Shown: positions 15,959 to 21,455 of the stretch, piece after piece | Numbering within the stretch: position 1 is the first letter of the stretch | Layout of the letters: every line of letters starts with the position of its first letter | Source: CBDUBS01 sp965365445 | GTDB lineage: Bacteria > Bacteroidota > Rhodothermia > Rhodothermales > DASSAV01 | NCBI GenBank assembly: GCA_965365445.1 | Contig: CBDUBS010000032.1 | Location: forward strand, 1 to 27,380 | DNA length: 27,380 bases | Direction of reading: 5' to 3' | The notes under the pieces: model-generated | The model's database searches: none | Seen by the model: the letters and a program-made list of their open reading frames with translations, nothing else | What the model was told of the DNA's origin: nothing | Translations under genes and position numbers: made by a program

Positions 15959-16579
15959 TTACATGCCGGCGGTGTTGTCGGTGGAGGTGCGGCTTTCCTT
16001 GCGAGTGCGAAGGAACTCGTATACCGAAAGCCCCATCCCTGCGCTTAGCGATACGAACGCCATCCACCCGCCTATGGCCGGCCACGAATGTGCGGTAAAG
16101 TTGAGCAGTTTCTTGGACCCGATGACGGGCGGCTGGTAGGTCATGCCAGGTATCTTGATGATGGCATGAGGGTCGAGGTCGTGTCCGTAATCGTATCCCC
16201 AACTGTAGAAATCGTACAGACCTACCAGGGCGACGATGAGGAACAACGCGGTCCAGGTGTACAGCATCCATTTTTTTCCGCCCAGCGCCGCCGCCAGGCC
16301 CAGCACGACGATCCCAACGATGATCCAGGGCATGAACCGGAGTTCGGGAATCGTATCCGGCTCGATCACTTTCATCCCGATGTAGTGGTTCAGGCCGTTG
16401 ATGTTCTGAAGGTCATTTTTTTCGACGCCCGTAACGGTGTCGATCCAGATATACATTCCCAAACCCTGCGGATACTGAGGCGCTTCCAATCTCACTTTCC
16501 ACATCGGCAGAACGAACAGGGCGAGTAAAAGCAGCGAGCCAAGCGCCAGGATAATTCTCGAACGACCGGTCATGATCAT
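15959..16579 (-). CDS. Four-TM membrane protein of the nos operon (possible NosZ assembly or electron-transfer partner)
   Basis: 206 residues with four predicted membrane spans (about 8-26, 84-100, 105-123, 168-190). With the N-terminus inside, two loops face the periplasm: 27-83, containing 'INGLNHYIGMKVIEPDTIPEL', and 124-167, containing 'YDYGHDLDPHAIIKIPGM' and 'FTAHSW'. Both loops are rich in His, Met and Tyr. Proteins of this shape sit directly after nosZ in Bacteroidota-type clade II nos clusters; the position recalls NosB of Campylobacterota, but I cannot show homology, so no symbol is given. A role in copper loading of NosZ or in anchoring it to the membrane is inference. The first ATG (16579) may be passed over for 16573, which has an AGG eight bases upstream. 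Confidence 0.75.
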   Translation of the reverse strand: MIMTGRSRIILALGSLLLLALFVLPMWKVRLEAPQYPQGLGMYIWIDTVTGVEKNDLQNINGLNHYIGMKVIEPDTIPELRFMPWIIVGIVVLGLAAALGGKKWMLYTWTALFLIVALVGLYDFYSWGYDYGHDLDPHAIIKIPGMTYQPPVIGSKKLLNFTAHSWPAIGGWMAFVSLSAGMGLSVYEFLRTRKESRTSTDNTAGM

Positions 16580-16630
16580 TACCTGAAATGAGCCGGGCAG
16601 GCCGCGACCCGCCCGGCTCGCTTCATTGTT

Positions 16631-18646
16631 TCATTGTGCCTGCGGAGCGCCCGGACGCGCCGGGGCGGCTGCCTGTGGTCCGGGCACGGGAGCCCCGAGG
16701 CTCGAGGCGAGCGGCACGTTCGAGCCGGGCGGCGATACGCGAATGTACCCCTGCATCTCCTGATGGAGCGCAGAGCAGAAATCGGTGCAGTAGAACGGGT
16801 AGATTCCGGGCTTCTTCGGCACCCAGGCCAGGGTGCGGGTCTGCCCCGGCATGATGAGCAATTCGGCGTTGTTATTCCCGAGCACCGCGAACCCGTGCGG
16901 CACGTCCCAGTCCTGCTCCAGGTTCGTGACGTGGAACAACACGGAATCCCCTACCTGTATTCCCTCGATGTTGTCCGGGGCAAAGTGGCTCCGGATGGCG
17001 GATATCTGCGCATGGACTACTCTGCCCTGCCGGGATACGCCCGTCGCCTGTTCGTTCTTGACACCATACCGGCTATCGTTGTCCATGATGTCATAGATTT
17101 TCAATTGCTTGTCCATGATCAGTTCGGCCGGCAACGCCTGAGCGTAATGCGGCTCGCCGAGAGTCGGGAAGTCGAGCAGCAACTTCATCTTGTCCCCGCT
17201 GATGTCGATGAGCTGAGCCGAGTGCGCCAGCTCCGGGCCCGTAGGCAGGTACCGGTCCTTCGTAATCTTGTTCATCGCCACGAGGTACTTGCCCCAGGGT
17301 TTGCCGCTATCCCCGCCGGGTATCATCAGGTGGCCCACCGAGTAATAGACCGGTATCCGGTCGAGCACTTTGCACGTCTCCACCTCCCACTTTACGACCT
17401 CCGACGAAATGAACATGGTCGTGTAGGCATTGCCCCGCCCGTCGAATTCGGTATGCAGTGGCCCGAGGCCCGGCTCCGGCACTTCACAATGCATCACCGC
17501 TTCGTAGTTCAGCACCGGGATGCCCTGTATCTCGGCGGCGAAGCTCCGGTTTTCGATGGCCTGGAGCATTTTGCGGTACGAGTGCACCGGTACTACGGTC
17601 GCCAGCTTACCCCCGGCGGCGATGAACTGCCCCGTAGGATCCACGTCTACACCATGCGGCGATTTGGGTGTGGGTAGAAAGTAAATCATGCCGGGGCAAT
17701 CGGTCGGCTGAAGCATCCGGACCCCCGACTTCACTTCCGACCGGGCTTCGTGGCTCGGGTCGTAGTAGTTATGGTAGTACTCGCCCGGCATCATGGCGCC
17801 CGCTCCGCTGGTAACGCATTCCTCCGCCCGGCGCCAGTTTACGGCTGCAATGAAATCCTTGTCGTTCTGTGAGGCGTTTACTTCCAGCAGCGTATTCGCC
17901 TGCTCGGTATTGTAGCTCGTAAAGAACGACCATCCCTCCGATTCGCCCCGCCCCGAATGCGACAGGTCATAGTTGTAGCCGGGCACCATAATCTGGAACG
18001 CAATGTCCATCTGCCCCTCTTCATTCGCCCGTATGAACGACAGCGTACCGGAGAATTGCTGTTTGTACTCCGAAATCGGCACGTCCTTGTTCGGTATGGG
18101 CACGCTGAACCGGGTGGCCCCTACCAGGTACTCCGAGTTCGAGGTAATGAACGGCGAGGCATGGTTGCCGGCCGCATTGGGTATTTCCAGAATCTCCGTC
18201 GTCTCGAAGGTCGTGAGGTCTATCCGCGCTACACGAGGGGTGTTGTTCCCGTTGAGAAATATCCAGCGCCCATCCGGCACGCCGTTCGTCATCGATAGCT
18301 CCGGGTGGTGGGCGTCGTCCCACGGTATGAATCCGTGTGTCGTTTGCAGCAGCTTTTTCGTCTCCTCCGAATACCCGTATCCGTTTTCCGGATGGACTGA
18401 AAACACGGCCACCTGCTTCAACAACCGCCCCGACGGCAATCCGTACACGAGCAGCTGCCCGCTGTATCCGCCGGAGAGGAACGCGTAGAATTCATCGTAT
18501 TCTCCCGGCGGCACGTACACCGCCTGGGCCGCATCGGCCACACCTGCCTGTCGGGTGCCGGTGGTGCGGCACGCAAAAACGAGGGTGATGGCCATGATAA
18601 CCAGAGCCACACCGATGTAAGTAGGTCGAATCGTGATGGGTGACAT
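16631..18646 (-). CDS. nosZ: Nitrous oxide reductase, clade II (Sec-type), probable lipoprotein
   Basis: NosZ reduces N2O to N2 in the periplasm. The 671-residue protein has a beta-propeller with the seven CuZ histidines visible: His113 and His114 (DAHHPE), His162 (GNHAS), His331 (SPHGVDV), His398 (GPLHTEFD), His439 (SVGHL), His500 (GEPHYAQ). The C-terminal cupredoxin domain holds the CuA ligands His584 (VPHGF), Cys620, Cys624, His628 and Met631 in 'CTDFCSALHQEM'. Asp622 replaces the Trp of proteobacterial enzymes, as in clade II. There is no twin-arginine motif; the signal is Sec-like and has a possible lipobox around Cys26 (LVFAC). A Pro/Ala-rich tail (about 640-671) extends past the CuA domain. 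The cytochrome gene lies 50 bases upstream and the membrane protein gene 51 bases downstream. Confidence 0.98.
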   Translation of the reverse strand: MSPITIRPTYIGVALVIMAITLVFACRTTGTRQAGVADAAQAVYVPPGEYDEFYAFLSGGYSGQLLVYGLPSGRLLKQVAVFSVHPENGYGYSEETKKLLQTTHGFIPWDDAHHPELSMTNGVPDGRWIFLNGNNTPRVARIDLTTFETTEILEIPNAAGNHASPFITSNSEYLVGATRFSVPIPNKDVPISEYKQQFSGTLSFIRANEEGQMDIAFQIMVPGYNYDLSHSGRGESEGWSFFTSYNTEQANTLLEVNASQNDKDFIAAVNWRRAEECVTSGAGAMMPGEYYHNYYDPSHEARSEVKSGVRMLQPTDCPGMIYFLPTPKSPHGVDVDPTGQFIAAGGKLATVVPVHSYRKMLQAIENRSFAAEIQGIPVLNYEAVMHCEVPEPGLGPLHTEFDGRGNAYTTMFISSEVVKWEVETCKVLDRIPVYYSVGHLMIPGGDSGKPWGKYLVAMNKITKDRYLPTGPELAHSAQLIDISGDKMKLLLDFPTLGEPHYAQALPAELIMDKQLKIYDIMDNDSRYGVKNEQATGVSRQGRVVHAQISAIRSHFAPDNIEGIQVGDSVLFHVTNLEQDWDVPHGFAVLGNNNAELLIMPGQTRTLAWVPKKPGIYPFYCTDFCSALHQEMQGYIRVSPPGSNVPLASSLGAPVPGPQAAAPARPGAPQAQ

Positions 18647-18696
18647 AGAGCGCCTTGTGTGATGGTGTGAGTGAGGGAAAGGGCCGGCGCTACGGA

Positions 18697-19200
18697 TCAG
18701 GGCGTCGTTTCCGCGGCGCCCCCTTCACCGGCCGGGGCCGCGCCCGCTTGCTCGTGCGCCTGACGTAAATATTCGAGTACGGCGCGCGCCTCTTCTTCCT
18801 TGAGATTCTGATTCGTCATGATCGTCCCATACTCGGCCTGCAACTGCTTCACATCGGGATGCTTCATCAGCATACCCTCGGGATTCAGGATCATGTTCAT
18901 CACGAATACCGGATCGCGGCGGACCGTTACGTCAGCCAGAGGCGGCCCGATATAGCGCGAATCGAGATGATGGCATACGGTGCACCGCGTTTCGAATATC
19001 TGTTGCCCCTCGGCGGCCATGGCGGCATCGATGGGCCCCAGATCGACTTCCTTTACCGGACCGATATCAGCGGCCGTTGCGACTCCTCCGGCCTCGGCGC
19101 CGGCGTTCTCCGCTTCTCCCCCTTCCGAACCGCCGCATCCTGCCGCACCGAGGGCCAGTATCAGGAAGGCAACCACTACGTTATTCCGAATCGTCTGCAT
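18697..19200 (-). CDS. Monohaem cytochrome c lipoprotein, probable electron donor to NosZ
   Basis: 167 residues from ATG 19200. The signal has a lipobox GAAGC (Cys22), then a Gly/Ala/Glu-rich flexible linker (23-50). The class I cytochrome c domain contains C73-T-V-C76-H77, with 'YIGPPLADVTVRRDP' after it, and Met128 in 'GTIMTNQNLKEEEA', where the usual text is M-P-x-x-x-L-x-x-x-E-A, as likely sixth ligand. The acidic tail (150-167) is disordered. The open frame reaches a GTG at 19356 but the added part is not signal-like. First gene of the nos operon: cytochromes c in this position in clade II clusters are held to feed electrons to CuA. Membrane anchoring beside a lipidated NosZ would keep both on the same surface. 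Confidence 0.92.
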   Translation of the reverse strand: MQTIRNNVVVAFLILALGAAGCGGSEGGEAENAGAEAGGVATAADIGPVKEVDLGPIDAAMAAEGQQIFETRCTVCHHLDSRYIGPPLADVTVRRDPVFVMNMILNPEGMLMKHPDVKQLQAEYGTIMTNQNLKEEEARAVLEYLRQAHEQAGAAPAGEGGAAETTP

Positions 19201-19552
19201 AGAATCTTTACCACGGATAATGGATGGAAAATCGGCTACCGCATGTAAACCGCGACGTAGCCGGTCGATTCTTCGGAATACACAGTGACATAAAGAACGG
19301 TTCGACAGAAGGAGCGCCCAATGAGCCGGTATTATCGGGTATGGCGCGTTTTTCACCTTTTGGGTCCATTGATGAAAGCGCCGCCGCCAGGCCCGAATGA
19401 TGTCGCCCTATTTGTGAGTCTGCGACCCCTCTATGTTATTTCGGACAAGGTTGTCTGTCAATAGACTTTCCTTTCCGCTCCACGAATTGCTGTGCAGAAA
19501 CGAAGAATTTTCGAAGCCCAGTACACGCCGTTCACCATCCGGTGTAATGCGT
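19201..19552. other. Regulatory gap and long leader upstream of the nos operon (352 bp)
   Basis: Between the M23 gene and the cytochrome start, both on the reverse strand. No gene is evident. It contains the promoter at 19433-19461, leaving a leader of about 225 bases before the first codon. I looked for a TTGAT-N4-ATCAA type FNR/DNR box and did not find one. Confidence 0.6.
19433..19461 (-). promoter_or_regulatory. Promoter of the nos operon with a dyad in its spacer
   Basis: On the reverse strand TTGACA (19461-19456), a 17-base spacer, then TAACAT (19438-19433): a near-consensus primary-sigma promoter. The spacer contains the perfect dyad GACAA-GG-TTGTC (19444-19455, forward reading), placed where a repressor or activator could control polymerase. 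It lies after the end of the M23 gene and points into the cytochrome/nosZ operon. Confidence 0.7.
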
Positions 19553-20152
19553 TCAGGGTGCTCCCTTTAGCATGGGGTAAGGATTCACGGGGGGGCCATC
19601 CCAGAATTGAAGGGTGTCCTCCACCGTCCATAGTGCGAAATGGAGATGCGTGTTGCCGGGGACCGCGTTGCCGGTATCCCCCACATACCCGAGGATGTCG
19701 CCCCGCCTGACGAACGCTCCTTCCGTTAACGTCGGGGCGTACCCATCCAGATGGGCGTAGTACAGTATCAGCCCGTCCCTGCCCTGTTGATAGATGGTTT
19801 TGCCTCCTTTTTCGGAAAGGAACAACCGCAGGATGCGCCCGTCGGCGGCGGCGAGCACAGGCGTTCCCCGGGGGGCCATAATGTCGATGGCGTCGTGCAC
19901 CCGGTTCTCGGAGCGGGCATCCGTAAAGGTATCCTGAAGGTCATCCGCCGCCACCCCGGCCACAGGGATGAGTAGTCGGCCCGCCGGGGTCGGTGCAGTG
20001 GGCGGCGGCAGCGGATCGACGGCCGGCGCCGCCGGGCCCGGCGTCGGAAGTACAATAAGGGTATCCGGGGCTTGCGGAGCAGCCCCTTCGAGCGTTCGCT
20101 CGCTCTCGCCGGTACAGGCGGCAAGCAGGATCAGTAGCGGTATCACCCTCAT
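19553..20152 (-). CDS. M23 (LytM-type) peptidase lipoprotein
   Basis: M23 metallopeptidases cut peptidoglycan cross-bridges, and related non-enzymatic forms act as scaffolds. The 199-residue protein has lipobox LLAAC (Cys13), a Pro-rich linker (about 38-57), and the LytM domain with His86-x3-Asp90 (HDAID), 'GTPVLAAADGRI', His134 (YYAHL) and His169-x-His171 (HLHF). All zinc ligands and catalytic histidines are present, so an active enzyme is expected. ATG 20152 is chosen; the frame runs on to 20329 but that part crosses the tRNA terminator and part of the tRNA gene. No terminator with a clear T run is seen downstream. It is probably envelope-bound, acting in cell-wall growth or division. Confidence 0.92.
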   Translation of the reverse strand: MRVIPLLILLAACTGESERTLEGAAPQAPDTLIVLPTPGPAAPAVDPLPPPTAPTPAGRLLIPVAGVAADDLQDTFTDARSENRVHDAIDIMAPRGTPVLAAADGRILRLFLSEKGGKTIYQQGRDGLILYYAHLDGYAPTLTEGAFVRRGDILGYVGDTGNAVPGNTHLHFALWTVEDTLQFWDGPPVNPYPMLKGAP

Positions 20153-20246
20153 CGAATTCCTCCGTGCAGAGGAACTACCAACCCTGTCTTCTGCCGAATG
20201 ATCGGACCGGATGATGGATATTACACCGCTGGAACAGGCCTTCAAT

Positions 20247-20282
20247 GAAAAAGGCCTCCGCGATTCATCGCGAAGGCCTTTT
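20247..20282 (-). terminator. Intrinsic terminator of the tRNA-Gly gene
   Basis: On the reverse strand AAAAGGCCTTCGCGA and TCGCGGAGGCCTTTT pair over 15 bp (one G-T wobble) around a TGAA loop, followed by T. It starts six bases after the tRNA 3' end. Confidence 0.85.
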
Positions 20283-20287
20283 GGCGG

Positions 20288-20360
20288 AGCGGAACACGGG
20301 GCTCGAACCCGCGACCTCAACCTTGGCAAGGTTGCGCTCTACCAGCTGAGCTAGTTCCGC
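20288..20360 (-). tRNA. tRNA-Gly (anticodon GCC)
   Basis: 73 bases. The acceptor stem GCGGAAC/GTTCCGC is perfect, the D-arm is GCTC...GAGC, the anticodon arm is CAACC-TTGCCAA-GGTTG giving anticodon GCC, and the T-arm is GCGGG-TTCGAGC-CCCGT, with discriminator T. The CCA end is not encoded directly (CCG follows), so it must be added after transcription. Both a promoter (20377-20406) and a terminator (20247-20282) flank it, so this is a single-gene unit. Confidence 0.97.
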
Positions 20361-20376
20361 CTGTGGCAGGACTAAT

Positions 20377-20406
20377 ATGATACACATTCCATCCTCGATC
20401 TGTCAA
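20377..20406 (-). promoter_or_regulatory. Promoter of the tRNA-Gly gene
   Basis: On the reverse strand TTGACA (20406-20401), 18 bases, TATCAT (20382-20377). The expected start point is about ten bases before the mature tRNA 5' end, the normal geometry for a tRNA gene. Confidence 0.75.
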
Positions 20407-20529
20407 TACTATATGCCACTTTCATATAAACTCATCCGGAAGCGCATGGCTCACTTTTCCCGGCTTCGTTACCGGGAGATTGCTATCATATGACGGTCAT
20501 TTTTCTGCACGACAACTTCCCCACCGCAT

Positions 20530-21426
20530 ATGGAGTCAACCTACGGCGCCTTCGGACTGGTGTTCTCCTCCGACATTCCTTTGCCTGAACTGGAACCGGC
20601 AACAGGGGCCGCCGACGTTTGCATTCGGCGAGCGCCCCTTGCAACCGTATCGGAGGAGGATGGATGCATCGAGGCCGGTACGGAGCATTTTCTGTTTCAG
20701 TGGCGGGAAGCCGGACGGTTTCTGGTGAGCCGGGGAGAAATACTCGTCGACGCCGGTCCGGACGCGCCCCCGGAGACGCTGCGGAAGTTTTTGTTAGGCC
20801 CCGTCATTGCCGCTGCGGTACACCAGCAAGGGTACCTCGTATTCCACGGGAGCGCTACGCGGGTCGGGGAAGCCGCCGTGCTGTTCTTCGGAGATTCCGG
20901 CAAGGGTAAATCGACCACGGTGGCGGGTCTGCTCGCACGGGGGCACGCTCTACTGGCCGACGACATCGTGGCTGTTCGTATGGGGGATGCGCCGATGGTC
21001 GTGCCGGCCTTCCCGGAAATCAACCTGTGGAACCGGGTTGCCGAAGCCGTGTCCTTCGAAGGAACAGCGGTTCGGGCGGAAGCCGGTCGGGATAAACAGG
21101 CGTATCGAGTCGAACAGCGATTTGCCCGGGAGGAAGCGCCCCTCGTGGGCGTGTACTACCTCGACGTGGCCGGTTCGGTCGGCGTCGAGCCGCTGGCCGC
21201 CGGGGAGGCCCTGACAAGGCTATTCGACAACTCGTTCGGTCCCCAGTTGCTGCGGTCGGGCTCTCATGCCGGAACGTTCGGAAAGTGCGCGGCGCTGGCG
21301 GGCCGGGTGGCGTCCAGGCGGCTGTTGCGAACCGCCGACCTGGCCGAATTGCCGGCCCTGCTCGAACTGGTCGAGAACGACGTAACGGATCTGGCGCGAA
21401 AAGGGGCCGACCTGCCCGGAAAGTAG
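20530..21426 (+). CDS. HPr-kinase/phosphorylase-like P-loop protein
   Basis: 298 residues, cytoplasmic. The C-terminal half resembles the catalytic domain of HPr Ser-kinase: 'LVFHGSATRV' (103-112), Walker A GDSGKGKST (121-129), and 'LLADDIVAV' (141-149), which corresponds to the HPrK 'LvADD' segment. The N-terminal 90 residues do not look like the HPrK N-domain, and the hexamer signature is not obvious, so it is probably one of the HprK-related kinases of unknown target that occur in many Gram-negatives and, in some, beside lasso-peptide or PqqD-like genes. No such gene and no HPr gene is next to it here. It starts 170 bases after the divergent tRNA and ends 29 bases from the convergent M16 gene. 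The substrate, protein or small molecule, cannot be told. Confidence 0.8.
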   Translation: MESTYGAFGLVFSSDIPLPELEPATGAADVCIRRAPLATVSEEDGCIEAGTEHFLFQWREAGRFLVSRGEILVDAGPDAPPETLRKFLLGPVIAAAVHQQGYLVFHGSATRVGEAAVLFFGDSGKGKSTTVAGLLARGHALLADDIVAVRMGDAPMVVPAFPEINLWNRVAEAVSFEGTAVRAEAGRDKQAYRVEQRFAREEAPLVGVYYLDVAGSVGVEPLAAGEALTRLFDNSFGPQLLRSGSHAGTFGKCAALAGRVASRRLLRTADLAELPALLELVENDVTDLARKGADLPGK

Positions 21427-21455
21427 TCGGCCCCCGTGGCTGCCTCGCCGCTTCG

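Noticed and set aside
15948..16271. Extra 108 codons at the start of the nosL frame
   Set aside because: Arg/His-rich text inside the preceding membrane-protein gene; the lipoprotein signal starts at 15947.
19381..19470. FNR or CRP site upstream of the nos operon
   Set aside because: Only isolated half-site-like words such as TGTGA are present; no TTGAT-N4-ATCAA or TGTGA-N6-TCACA pair was found.
20153..20329. N-terminal extension of the M23 gene
   Set aside because: It would cross the tRNA-Gly terminator and part of the tRNA gene; the lipoprotein signal starts at 20152.
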